From positions 186,001 to 250,000 of the forward strand of contig NZ_WQGO01000006.1 of assembly GCF_013034685.1 (NCBI RefSeq): a DNA stretch of 64,000 nt. The letters are read 5' to 3'. The notes below the pieces were generated by a model, which made no database searches, had not been told where the DNA came from, and saw only the letters and a program-made list of their open reading frames with translations. This DNA is from Ruegeria lacuscaerulensis. Lineage in GTDB: Bacteria; Pseudomonadota; Alphaproteobacteria; Rhodobacterales; Rhodobacteraceae. Shown here one piece after another: positions 1 through 8,229 of the stretch (positions are counted from its first letter, which is position 1; every line of letters starts with the position of its first letter). A program made the position numbers and the translations under genes.

Positions 1-1
1 G

Positions 2-100
2 GATCCAGCGACGATCAGGGCGTTGGCGGATACATTCGATGTTGAGGTCTTCAAGCAAAAGATATGGGCACTAATCGCTGACGCGCGGGCAAACGCCTGA
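2..100 (+). CDS. C-terminal end of a gene cut by the window edge
   Basis: The second reading frame is open from the left edge for 32 codons and stops at TGA 98-100. The visible tail (ending in LIADARANA) is amphipathic and helical in look, as at the C-terminus of many glycosyltransferases or other cytosolic enzymes, but no family can be assigned from so little. It lies 90 nt upstream of the spike base gene on the same strand. It could be chance reading of non-coding DNA, so confidence is limited. Confidence 0.35.
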   Translation, partial: DPATIRALADTFDVEVFKQKIWALIADARANA

Positions 101-190
101 CGCGGACGCAACGCACGCAGGACTTGTTGGTCATTAAGCGGTTTTTCCTAACGTGCCGCTGATTGACACACAGACAGCGAGTCCTGACCC

Positions 191-460
191 ATGACCACCA
201 ATCCTTTCGTAAACCGAGTATCCAGCCTGTCCGGTCCTGCCCGAGATATTGCACCCGTGACGCCTTCGGATACTGCGGACCTGCCCGATGTGGCGATCGG
301 GCTATACGTTGAATCGGGCGGGACGATTGTGTTGACGACTGTTCGCGGGGAAATCCGCACGGTGCAGGTTCTGGACTTTTCGATCCTGCCAGTGGGCGTC
401 AGCCGTGTGCATGCCACGGGCACAACGGCCAGTGGAATCCATGCAATGGTGCTGGCATGA
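191..460 (+). CDS. GTA/phage head-spike base-like protein
   Basis: This 89-residue protein has the form of the small spike base protein family typified by Rhodobacter capsulatus Rcc01079, which sits on the GTA capsid and anchors a fibre. The visible pattern is a variable N-terminus, then PDVAIGLYVESGGTI, a TTVRGEIRTVQV strand and a C-terminal GVSRVHATGTTASGI segment. The stop codon overlaps the ATG of the next gene by 4 nt (ATGA, 457-460), so the pair is translationally coupled, as base and fibre should be. No other GTA or prophage structural genes are in the window. Family assignment is from remembered sequence pattern, not a search. Confidence 0.75.
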   Translation: MTTNPFVNRVSSLSGPARDIAPVTPSDTADLPDVAIGLYVESGGTIVLTTVRGEIRTVQVLDFSILPVGVSRVHATGTTASGIHAMVLA

Positions 461-1344
461 AGCTGACCCGCGACCTTTCTGTTACGTCGCACCCTGCGCG
501 CCGGGTATCTGGCCCAGCCCTGTCACTTAATTTCGAGCGGCAGGAGTACCGGCGGTTCGGGCGCCCCATCGCGTTGAGCGAGGCGATGACCTTCGCGCGT
601 GCCTCTTCGGCCCGGCAGGCCGGGGCCTCGGGCATGATCGAGACGGTGGGCGATGACGTATTGCGGCGAGATCATGTGGTCGGAACCGGAGCGTTCCGGG
701 GGGCCTTGTTCGAAGGTCAGGCCACCAATCTGCTGCACTATTCAGATGACTTTACCCAATCCTACTGGAACGGATATGCGCGTAAGCCCAGTTTCGTCGG
801 CGGGCAGCTTGCGCCGGACGGGACGGCTTCGGCCCAGACGTGGAATTGCGCGAATACCACGGGCGGCCCGGACCTGAACCGAGGTGGGGTACTGATCCCC
901 TATCCTGGGGCGTCGGGCACGGCGACGGTCAGTATCTGGTTGCGTGCCAGCGCACCTCTGACCATGCGGTTCGGGCAGTCGGACAAGACATCAAAAACGA
1001 TTGACGTCACGACCCAATGGCAACGGTTCAGTCACACGGATCTGTTGCCCAACAATCAGAACCGGATCTTTATCCTGTATGAGGCCATCAACAGCGATAT
1101 TGACCTCTTTATCTGGGGCGCGCAGGCGGAAACCGGCAACGCGCTGACCAGCAATATCGCCACAACCGGGGCCGAGGCCACCCGTGCGGCCGATCAGGCT
1201 GGTTTGACCGGGTTGACCGGAGCGTTTGAGGTCACAGTCACATACGAGGATGACAGTCAGGACGTGATGGCCAATCAGAGTATCACCGACGGCTGGTGGC
1301 CCGTGCTGACGCAGCCCAGAGTCAAGTCCATCGTGCTGAGCTGA
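457..1344 (+). CDS. GTA/phage head-spike fibre-like protein
   Basis: This 295-residue protein resembles the phage head-spike fibre family (Rcc01080 type). Residues around 85-235 form a jelly-roll-like carbohydrate-binding region: it starts ATNLLHYSDDFTQSYW and ends with the characteristic FIWGAQAETGN followed by ATRAADQA. The C-terminus (TDGWWPVLTQPRVKSIVLS) is like the distal repeat seen in such fibres. In Rhodobacter the equivalent protein lets GTA particles bind the capsule of recipient cells. The gene directly precedes a capsule/exopolysaccharide locus. The start is fixed by the ATGA overlap with the base gene. A tail-fibre remnant of a prophage is the main alternative. Confidence 0.72.
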   Translation: MKLTRDLSVTSHPARRVSGPALSLNFERQEYRRFGRPIALSEAMTFARASSARQAGASGMIETVGDDVLRRDHVVGTGAFRGALFEGQATNLLHYSDDFTQSYWNGYARKPSFVGGQLAPDGTASAQTWNCANTTGGPDLNRGGVLIPYPGASGTATVSIWLRASAPLTMRFGQSDKTSKTIDVTTQWQRFSHTDLLPNNQNRIFILYEAINSDIDLFIWGAQAETGNALTSNIATTGAEATRAADQAGLTGLTGAFEVTVTYEDDSQDVMANQSITDGWWPVLTQPRVKSIVLS

Positions 1345-1360
1345 TGGGGCCTGCATCCAC

Positions 1361-1401
1361 CTGAAATGCCGTGGAGCTGTGTTTGGCTTACGGCATTTCG
1401 G
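1361..1401. other. Long hairpin downstream of the spike genes
   Basis: Perfect 10-base arms GAAATGCCGT (1363-1372) and ACGGCATTTC (1390-1399) flank a 17-nt loop. The stem extends by a T-G wobble and a C-G pair to 1361/1401. It follows the fibre gene stop by 17 nt but lacks a U-tract, so it may be a transcript-end structure or a regulatory palindrome rather than a classic terminator. Confidence 0.5.
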
Positions 1402-1495
1402 TATTCAAAAAACAACTTAAGATTGTTTCTCGCCAAGCGAGCGGATAGGTTTGCATATGGTCTTTTGGGTTCGGCAATAAGGCGGTCCTCCTGCG

Positions 1496-2812
1496 ATGTT
1501 CTTTCTGGCTTGGATGCTGATATGCGCCGCGCTGGGGCTGTTCTTTTGGGTGGCCCTGTCGTTGCGGTCAGCTCCGATTGTGCTGAGCCTGATGTTCTTC
1601 GCTCTGATCTATTGCATCCGTCCTGCAATGATCATGCTTGGGGCAAATCTGGTGAATCCTGCGCTGTTCAATGACTCGGCCGAGCTGGGTGCTTTCGCGT
1701 TGATCTACGCGTTCTTGTATCTGTCTGCGGCGCTGGTCACGGTTGTGATCTTGAGTGCTGCGCGTCCCGGATTCGGTGCCGGTCTGTTTCCCGCAATGTC
1801 GTCACGCGTCGATACCGTTTCGGCGCTTGTGGCTATTCTTCTGACCATCGTTGCAATGGGTATCGGCGCACAGCTATTTCTGAAATTCGGGTCGCTTCAA
1901 GCAATCCTTTTTGCAGCGAAGATCACAAAAGACCTGGCGGGCACTTTTGGGCTTAGGTCCCTTGTCGGGCTGGGAGCATTCTTTTCTTCGGTCGCCTTGT
2001 TGATCAGTTTGCGCGACAGGCGTATCGGCAAAACAGCCATATTTAGCCTCTGTTTTGGTATCAATCTGTTTGTCTTTTCCCTGTGGGGCACTCGGCTGGA
2101 AGCGTTCGTACTGCTGTCCGGTACACTGCTGGTCTTGACCTCGCGCGCGGGGCAGATCGACCTGTGGGGTATCGTGAAATTCTCGGTCTGGGGGTTTTGC
2201 CTGCTGTTTGGTGCGACAGTGTCGTACATCTACCGCCTTGCGCAATTGTCCGGCAGTTGGGAGGTCGCCTTTTCCCGCGATTTGACCACGACGACCGCGG
2301 TGTCCATGCATATGACGCGGTTCGATTCCCTGATGCTGGTGGTGCAGGATTTTACTTCGGGGCTTCACACGCGGGTCGGAGAAGACTTCTACAACGGTCT
2401 GATCATGGTCATCCCGCGCGCTCTGTGGCCAGACAAGCCTTCGCAACTGTTGATCGGCCAGTGGTTCCGGCAATGGTATGAGCCGAACGCGGTCAACGGT
2501 TGGACGGTCGGGGGACCGGGCGAGTATCTGGTGAACTTCGGGTTGGCGGGTGTCATTCTAGGCGGGATCGTGTTTGGCGTGATGCTGACGGTGATCCATT
2601 CGGGCTATCGCAAGATGGGTGCGGATCAGCCCTTGTCGGTCATGGTGTCGGTTGTGTTGGTGCTGATCGTGGTGCCCGAAGGCTCGCCCATTCAACTACT
2701 GCCAAGGGTTGTACTGTGGTGTATACCGATTTGGCTGGTTGTTTGGGCGGCAAGAATGCGGCTCAGAGCTCCGGTTGCAAGCGTTCCAAAAGTGCCGTTT
2801 CCCGGTCGCTGA
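1496..2812 (+). CDS. Wzy-like oligosaccharide repeat-unit polymerase
   Basis: This 438-residue, very hydrophobic protein has about ten predicted membrane spans and is of normal Wzy length. The large loop followed by VIPRALWPDKPSQLLIGQ and then GGPGEYLVNFGLAGVILGG is the pattern of O-antigen/exopolysaccharide polymerases, which join undecaprenyl-linked repeat units at the periplasmic face. Its position beside Wzx, Wza, Wzc and a priming transferase agrees. No strong Shine-Dalgarno sequence precedes ATG 1496. Its 3' end overlaps the convergent sulfotransferase gene by 50 nt. Wzy proteins are too divergent to name a polymer. Confidence 0.75.
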   Translation: MFFLAWMLICAALGLFFWVALSLRSAPIVLSLMFFALIYCIRPAMIMLGANLVNPALFNDSAELGAFALIYAFLYLSAALVTVVILSAARPGFGAGLFPAMSSRVDTVSALVAILLTIVAMGIGAQLFLKFGSLQAILFAAKITKDLAGTFGLRSLVGLGAFFSSVALLISLRDRRIGKTAIFSLCFGINLFVFSLWGTRLEAFVLLSGTLLVLTSRAGQIDLWGIVKFSVWGFCLLFGATVSYIYRLAQLSGSWEVAFSRDLTTTTAVSMHMTRFDSLMLVVQDFTSGLHTRVGEDFYNGLIMVIPRALWPDKPSQLLIGQWFRQWYEPNAVNGWTVGGPGEYLVNFGLAGVILGGIVFGVMLTVIHSGYRKMGADQPLSVMVSVVLVLIVVPEGSPIQLLPRVVLWCIPIWLVVWAARMRLRAPVASVPKVPFPGR

Positions 2813-3653
2813 TGGCTTGGGCCAGAGCTGCGAGCAGTTCAACCTCGCGGGCGCTTTGGCCGGGCTTGTGCGGGGTTGTGTTGAGCCTTCGGTACACTCG
2901 GCGCGCTGTCTCATACAGAGCGCCTTTGGGCAGTTTGCCCCGGATCGCCGTGTTCAAAGATTGCAGCAACCGGTTACGGACAAAATAGGTTTCGTTCGAC
3001 CCATCAAAGAACAGCGGCACATTCGTTTCAAGCCCCAACCGCCCAAACAACACAGCCACAGTATTTGCAGGGTCGGACAACATATTGCGCATCTCAAGAT
3101 GGATGACGCGTTCCGGCCCCAGATCCCGCCGCCACAAGGCCAACCAATAGCCGAACGTGGCCCAGTCCAGAGCGTTTCGCAGGTGATCCTGAGGAAAATG
3201 GCTGGATGCACGCCCGTCCAGAACCATCTCGAAAAACATCTCGATCGAAATTGACGCGTCGATATAGCTCTTGTTGTTCGAGAAGTAGTGATAGGTCGAG
3301 GTGATCTGATCCACCGGGTCACGTGTGATGAAGATGACCGGCGGCCGGTGCGCCATCGCGGCGATGGTTTTACGGGCGGTTTCGTGATGCGCATAGGCAG
3401 GTGTTGAATCCAGCCACAACGCATTGTCGGGCGCATCGGGAAACAGCGCAGCATATCCCGCAAGACCTTGGGTCAAAACGCTGTGTTCGGGTCGAAAAAA
3501 GTGGCTGTCGCGGTCGTAGAGGAACTCCAGCTCTTTGCGCACACCGCCCGAGATTTGCGGATGCTGAACCAACCAGTCATGCAGCGAACTGGTGGCGCAT
3601 TTGGTGAAGCCGCAGATGAACAGATCGGGCAGGCGGTGGGGGCGCTCAGTCAT
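2763..3653 (-). CDS. PAPS-dependent sulfotransferase
   Basis: This is a 296-residue soluble sulfotransferase of the Sulfotransfer_1/heparan-sulfate-like type. The 5'-phosphosulfate loop is visible at residues 15-27 (GFTKCATSSLHDW) and the 3'-phosphate-binding segment near 109-124 (ITRDPVDQITSTYHYF). It should move sulfate from PAPS onto a sugar hydroxyl of the nascent polysaccharide. It is the last gene of the minus-strand cluster, its ATG overlapping the GT4 gene by 8 nt, so it is probably co-expressed with it. The 3' end overlaps the Wzy gene from the other strand. The acceptor is unknown. Confidence 0.85.
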   Translation of the reverse strand: MTERPHRLPDLFICGFTKCATSSLHDWLVQHPQISGGVRKELEFLYDRDSHFFRPEHSVLTQGLAGYAALFPDAPDNALWLDSTPAYAHHETARKTIAAMAHRPPVIFITRDPVDQITSTYHYFSNNKSYIDASISIEMFFEMVLDGRASSHFPQDHLRNALDWATFGYWLALWRRDLGPERVIHLEMRNMLSDPANTVAVLFGRLGLETNVPLFFDGSNETYFVRNRLLQSLNTAIRGKLPKGALYETARRVYRRLNTTPHKPGQSAREVELLAALAQAISDRETALLERLQPEL

Positions 3654-4848
3654 CGCGGGTCTCCTTCGGCAGACCGGTGGCGCGATACAGCAGGTCCTCG
3701 TAGGCGCCGATCATCCGCGTCGTGCGAAACGGGGCAAGATTGGGTTCAGGGTCTTGCACGCGTGTCGCGCGCACCCGGTCGGGATTTTGGGCAAGGTCGT
3801 TGAAAATCGCTGAGAGCGTCGGGGCGTCGATTTGTTCGGGGATCAGGCCGCGATGGGGTGGGATCAGTTCCGGTATGCCGCCATTTGGGCTGCCGACCAC
3901 GAACAAGCCGCGCGCCATGGCCTCGATCACGGTGCGCCCAAAAGGTTCGGCCCAAAGCGCAGGCAGAAAAAGCACGTCGAGCCTGTCGAGAAATGCGATG
4001 GCCTCCTGTCGACCGGTCAGACAGATCCCGGCCGCAGCGGGGTCATCCGGCAGGGCGATGCCCTGATTGTCCCCGGCCAGAAGCAATCGGTGCCCGTTCT
4101 GCGCGAGGTCAGTGTTTTGCCATGCGGTGATCAGCTCGGCCACGCCTTTGCTGGGGTGAAGGCGGCCCAGATAACCAAAGGTCAGGGGCGTGCCCGCATC
4201 CGGCGCAGGTGCGCGCGGTGCTTGCAGAAATCTGTCCGGCACCGCATTGTAGATGACGGTTGGCGCATATCCCAGCTTGGTTTCGTAAATCCGCGCCACG
4301 TGATTGGAAATCGCCACGACGTGTTTTTGTCGTCGCAGGATCAACCGGCGCAGGCCAGTGGTGTAGAAACACGGGCTGAGGGCGGAATTGCAGGCTGCGC
4401 CGCCATGCTCCATCGTGCCAAAGGCGCAAAACCAGCCGTAGTCGCGGATGACCGGGACACAGGCGGTGCGGGTCAGCAGACAAGCCAGCATGAAAGCCGA
4501 CCCATGTCCGGCAGGGTTATTCATCAGCACCACATCTGGACAGTTGCGCCGCAGCCATTGCAAAGAGCGCAGGAACAGGACGGGGTCTATTTCGCTGCGC
4601 AAGATCCAGGCCATGCGGGTGGCAAAGTGGCGCGCGCCATGCAGGGGGCTTTTGCCGATCGGCAGGCCCTGAACGACGTCAATGGGGATGTTATCGACAT
4701 GATCCGGATATGGGCGCGACCCGTCCGAGACCACAACCCGCACGTCATGCCCGCGTGCCTTTAAGCTGCGCGCGATGTCCCGTGCTGATCGCTCGGACCC
4801 GCCCAGCTCGTTGGGGGCATAGTTAAAACACTGAATGGCGATCTTCAT
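3646..4848 (-). CDS. Glycosyltransferase family 4
   Basis: This 400-residue GT-B fold enzyme has an N-terminal acceptor domain beginning with a Rossmann strand and the glycine-rich GGSERSARDIARSL loop (about residues 16-30). The C-terminal donor domain shows LTFGYLGRLHPSKGV and the EPFGRTVIEAMARG signature with the paired glutamates of GT4 retaining enzymes. It should add one sugar from a nucleotide donor to the lipid-linked repeat unit. It is coupled to Wzx upstream (ATGA overlap 4845-4848) and to the sulfotransferase downstream. It is the only GT4 enzyme in the cluster, so other transferases must be encoded elsewhere. Sugar specificity cannot be read. Confidence 0.87.
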   Translation of the reverse strand: MKIAIQCFNYAPNELGGSERSARDIARSLKARGHDVRVVVSDGSRPYPDHVDNIPIDVVQGLPIGKSPLHGARHFATRMAWILRSEIDPVLFLRSLQWLRRNCPDVVLMNNPAGHGSAFMLACLLTRTACVPVIRDYGWFCAFGTMEHGGAACNSALSPCFYTTGLRRLILRRQKHVVAISNHVARIYETKLGYAPTVIYNAVPDRFLQAPRAPAPDAGTPLTFGYLGRLHPSKGVAELITAWQNTDLAQNGHRLLLAGDNQGIALPDDPAAAGICLTGRQEAIAFLDRLDVLFLPALWAEPFGRTVIEAMARGLFVVGSPNGGIPELIPPHRGLIPEQIDAPTLSAIFNDLAQNPDRVRATRVQDPEPNLAPFRTTRMIGAYEDLLYRATGLPKETRDD

Positions 4849-6161
4849 GAGAGCTGCCCTTCACGCATGAGACCCAGAACCGAAGGGTCAATGCCCATCT
4901 CGCGCCGGGTGTATCTTACGGCCTCAAGGTTCCAGCCAGCGACGGACAGAGCCAGACACAGCGCGGCCCCTACCGGGCCGAAGGCCCAGATCATTGGGAT
5001 CATCGCCGCCATTGCTATCAAGTTCATCCGCGCCAGCAGCCGAAAGGCCGCTCGGTCGTGGCCCGTAAGCTCAAGCAGGACCGAGGTCGGTCCGGTCAGA
5101 GCATTCACCGCATAGGCACCGGCCACGATTAACAGAACATTGTAGCCGGTTTCGAACCCGGTTCCGAACAAAGACAACAGCCAGACACCAAACAGGATCA
5201 GCCCGAGGAAGATCAGCAAGGCCGACCCCGCAGCGATGGCGGCGACGGTAGCGCATGTGCGTTGCAACGCACGGGTTTTGCCGTCGTGATGCAGGCGCGA
5301 GATTGTGGGTGAGACGACCATATTGGCGGCCAGCAGTACAAGGTTCATCAACAACGCTATCCGCAGCGCGGCAAAGGTTGGTCCGGTGTCCGCCGGGCTC
5401 AGCATCAATCCCAGCAAAACCACGACAAGGTTCGGGGCGGTGATTTGCAGGACAGATACACCCCAAAGACCCCACATACGCGGTCGCCATGTGGCCCGGT
5501 CATAGGCAGCTGGGGCCAGAAAAAGAGCCTTGGGTCGGGTCGTTGGATGCAGATGGACCTGAACCAGAACCATCGCCACTAGCAGTGCGGTCAGCAACCA
5601 GGTGATTTGCGCAGCACTGCTCTGCCCCGGCCAGAACAGGATCAGGGGGATCGCCGACAGTATCACCAACCCGCGCCAGATCACATCCCGAGGCGCTAGG
5701 GCCAAGCTCATCCGGTCATAGGCACGCAGGACAAATGCGAAATATTCCGCCCAGGCCGTGGTCAGCGCGAATACCCCCGTGGCCGCAATGAAAGGCCATC
5801 CAAGCTCGGGTCGCATCCAAATAAAGGCTGGGGCCGACAGGACCGCCAAAGCCACGGTACCTAGCGTGATGATCCAGAACCCATCGCGAATCCGACCCGT
5901 TGCAAGCCTGTTCTGACCTTGCGCCGCGTAGATCGAGACATAGCGCAGGCTCAGCATCCGTTGTCCGAAACTGCCCGCTACCGCCAGCAATACCGCCAGC
6001 GAAAATCCAAAACCGAAGGTGCCATAAGTCGAGGCATTCAACGCCTGTGCCAAGACCAGAAACATGGCAAATTGCAGGCCTGCGGCCCCAACCTTGATGA
6101 CAAGGGCGGCAAGCCCGCCTTTCATGAGGCGCTGTCTTATGGGGTTGGACTTGTCTGGCAT
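4845..6161 (-). CDS. Wzx-like lipid-linked oligosaccharide flippase
   Basis: This 438-residue integral membrane protein has about twelve to fourteen hydrophobic segments and belongs to the MOP/MATE polysaccharide transporter family. The N-terminus has the usual basic amphipathic stretch, then ALNASTYGTFGFGFSL, where Wzx proteins carry their L-G-x-x-x-Y/F-G pattern. It should flip undecaprenyl-PP-linked repeat units to the periplasm for the Wzy-like polymerase at 1496. It starts 21 nt after the Wza gene and overlaps the GT4 gene by 4 nt, so it is part of the same transcript. Confidence 0.82.
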   Translation of the reverse strand: MPDKSNPIRQRLMKGGLAALVIKVGAAGLQFAMFLVLAQALNASTYGTFGFGFSLAVLLAVAGSFGQRMLSLRYVSIYAAQGQNRLATGRIRDGFWIITLGTVALAVLSAPAFIWMRPELGWPFIAATGVFALTTAWAEYFAFVLRAYDRMSLALAPRDVIWRGLVILSAIPLILFWPGQSSAAQITWLLTALLVAMVLVQVHLHPTTRPKALFLAPAAYDRATWRPRMWGLWGVSVLQITAPNLVVVLLGLMLSPADTGPTFAALRIALLMNLVLLAANMVVSPTISRLHHDGKTRALQRTCATVAAIAAGSALLIFLGLILFGVWLLSLFGTGFETGYNVLLIVAGAYAVNALTGPTSVLLELTGHDRAAFRLLARMNLIAMAAMIPMIWAFGPVGAALCLALSVAGWNLEAVRYTRREMGIDPSVLGLMREGQLS

Positions 6162-6182
6162 CGGTGGATTTACACGGGTCCC

Positions 6183-7562
6183 TTAGCTTCCCACCGCCAC
6201 AATCGGCGCGGTGATCAGAGACGGGGTGATCTGGTCGATCGTGCGGCCCCAGCGCGTAACCGGGTTTTCGGCGATGAAGATGATGTCGTTGCGGCGCAAC
6301 TCAAACCGAGCGGCCAGCGTTAAATGCGCGGCGTTGCGGATGTCCAGATGCCAGGCCGTCACCGCGCCGAATTCGCGGATATCTTCGGACGCGCGCAGCA
6401 CATAAACCTCAGACGCGTCCCCGGTTTTCTTGGCGATCCCGCCGCCCGTGTCAAACAGCGCGTCCGCCAGTGTGGCCGTGCGCTCGAAGGGCAGGGCATA
6501 GCGGCCCTGATTGCGGACCTCGCCGCTGAGATAGACATAGTCCCGGTCCACCGCGTCCAACTCGATGGTTTGCAGGAATGTCTCGCGCCGCTCGTTCAAC
6601 TCGTCCCGGCGTAGGGTAACAGCGGTCGACAGTTCCTGCAGGGCGGTCTGGCGACCCTCCAGCACCGTTTCGCGCAGCTGGATTTGCTGCGCAAAATACC
6701 GCTCGGCCCGGTCCAGATCGTAATCTGTATCCACAAAGACCGAGTCATCAGCGATCAGGGTCAGGTTCTGCAAATCCGGGCGCGCATAAAGGTCCTCAAG
6801 CGGGATCTGGTACATCTGCCCGTTGCGGTAAACGCGGACCGAGCTGTTGTCGATATCGCTGACCTTGACCGACCCGGCGGCAGAGAGCGCCTCGCCCAGC
6901 GTTAGTTGCGTCAGGGTGATGGGTTGCACGCCGGGCTGTCCGACCGCCCCCCCGACCGAGACGCGGCGGGCGTTGAACTCGGCAATTTCCAGGCTGAACG
7001 TGGGGTCGATCTGGTTTTCGACAAGGCGCTGGAACAGCACGGCTTCGGCCTCGTCCACGGTCAGACCTTCTAGGCGCACGCGGCCGACATCGGGGATGTT
7101 GATCGCCCCATCATCCTGCACCGTATAGCCGTTGCGGCTGTTCTGGGCGGCCAGCAGGCCAGATAGTTCTCCGGCTGTGCCCTGGGTCGAGGGGGTCGAC
7201 AGCACCAGCACATCCCCGGTGCCGATCGTATAGGGCCCCGGCGTGACATCGGGCGGCGGGTCCAGCCGCAACCCGCTGCGCGACCCGCCCTGGGTCGAGG
7301 GCGCATCGGGCAGCGGCCCCAACCCTCGCTGGCTGGTGCCCGCGCCGGACCCCGCCGAAGTTCGAAACACCGATGGCAGAGTTTTGGGCGCATAAGGTGC
7401 GCGATTGGCGACCATCACGGTTTCCGGTGTCACCGGCACCACCCGCACCTTGCCGCTGTCTGACACACCCGCCGTAACCGAGGGGCTGCGGTAGATCGTC
7501 GAACAGCCCGAGATCAGGCCGCCCACGGTCAACGCAAGGACGAAAAGTGGAATTCGGCGCAT
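6183..7562 (-). CDS. wza: Wza-type outer-membrane polysaccharide export lipoprotein
   Basis: This 459-residue lipoprotein has a signal peptide ending in lipobox LISGC, with the lipidated Cys at residue 20. The Poly_export domain lies near 110-195 (PGPYTIGTGDVLVLS) and is followed by SLBB repeats (VSVGGAVGQPG near 201 and VYLSGEVRNQGR near 343). A helical, charged insert of about 50 residues (283-335, ERYFAQQIQLRETVLEGR onward) separates the SLBB repeats and makes the protein about 80 residues longer than E. coli Wza. It forms the outer-membrane exit pore. ATG 7562 is chosen over the upstream ATG because AGGAGG stands 6 nt before it and the signal peptide begins there. Confidence 0.88.
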   Translation of the reverse strand: MRRIPLFVLALTVGGLISGCSTIYRSPSVTAGVSDSGKVRVVPVTPETVMVANRAPYAPKTLPSVFRTSAGSGAGTSQRGLGPLPDAPSTQGGSRSGLRLDPPPDVTPGPYTIGTGDVLVLSTPSTQGTAGELSGLLAAQNSRNGYTVQDDGAINIPDVGRVRLEGLTVDEAEAVLFQRLVENQIDPTFSLEIAEFNARRVSVGGAVGQPGVQPITLTQLTLGEALSAAGSVKVSDIDNSSVRVYRNGQMYQIPLEDLYARPDLQNLTLIADDSVFVDTDYDLDRAERYFAQQIQLRETVLEGRQTALQELSTAVTLRRDELNERRETFLQTIELDAVDRDYVYLSGEVRNQGRYALPFERTATLADALFDTGGGIAKKTGDASEVYVLRASEDIREFGAVTAWHLDIRNAAHLTLAARFELRRNDIIFIAENPVTRWGRTIDQITPSLITAPIVAVGS

Positions 7563-7587
7563 GGTTAGCCTCCTGCCATGTATGATT

Positions 7588-8229
7588 CTAGCTCGCATCC
7601 GGCACCGCCTTCATGAACAGGTTGCCGAGGAAATCGCCGGTCCATTGAGAGGACTGGACGATGGTTTGGCTGCCATTTCGCAGCCAATATGTATTGGTGA
7701 AACTCTGCGCGGTGCCAAAGCACTGTTCTTGCCACTTGCGGGTGGCCACAGGATTACCTTGCTGCACGATGGTATCCGGCCCAAGCGCTGTGATCCGGCA
7801 GTCATAGGCATGCAGCTCGATCTCATCATTGCCGTTGAGAAAGCTGTGAAACCGCTCGGCGCGCCCTTCCTGACGGCTCAGGATCAACCCGGCGCTGTGC
7901 CGGATGTCCGACCCAGTCATGCCAGAGCCGAACCCTTTGGTCGAGGTCAGAAAACCCTGTTCCAGCGTGATGGTCGCCCCATCTGCCGTCAACCAGGTTT
8001 GCACGTCGTCCCGTGTCACCTCTAACAGCATCACACCGCTCAGGTCGCGCGACGGAAAGGCGACCTCAAGCCGGGGTGGGATCGGGCGTTGTGCGGCCAG
8101 CGCATCGGCACGGGGGTGAAAGCGGGGCGCATCGGGACGCAGCGCGCCGCGCAACAGGTAGAACTCATCCCGCGCCTCGCCACAGGCGGCCAGCGAGAGG
8201 GCAAGGCAGAGGAGCGCGAAAACTCTCAT
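7588..8229 (-). CDS. yjbF: YjbF/GfcB-family lipoprotein
   Basis: This 213-residue protein has a lipoprotein signal (LSLAAC, Cys16). The body is typical of the YjbF/GfcB group-4 capsule lipoproteins: VMLLEVTRDDVQTWLTADGATITL, GFGSGMTGSD, and the late cysteine-containing stretch DCRITALG and CFGTAQSFTNTYW. In E. coli, yjbEFGH and gfcABCD are operons for extracellular polysaccharide secretion, and the exact biochemical role is unknown. The ATG overlaps the YjbH stop codon by 4 nt. A YjbG/GfcC gene, normally next in the operon, is absent and Wza follows instead. Confidence 0.87.
   Translation of the reverse strand: MRVFALLCLALSLAACGEARDEFYLLRGALRPDAPRFHPRADALAAQRPIPPRLEVAFPSRDLSGVMLLEVTRDDVQTWLTADGATITLEQGFLTSTKGFGSGMTGSDIRHSAGLILSRQEGRAERFHSFLNGNDEIELHAYDCRITALGPDTIVQQGNPVATRKWQEQCFGTAQSFTNTYWLRNGSQTIVQSSQWTGDFLGNLFMKAVPDAS

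Noticed and set aside
191..1344. A prophage in the left part of the window
   Set aside because: Only the two spike-like genes are present; there is no capsid, portal, terminase, integrase or attachment site.
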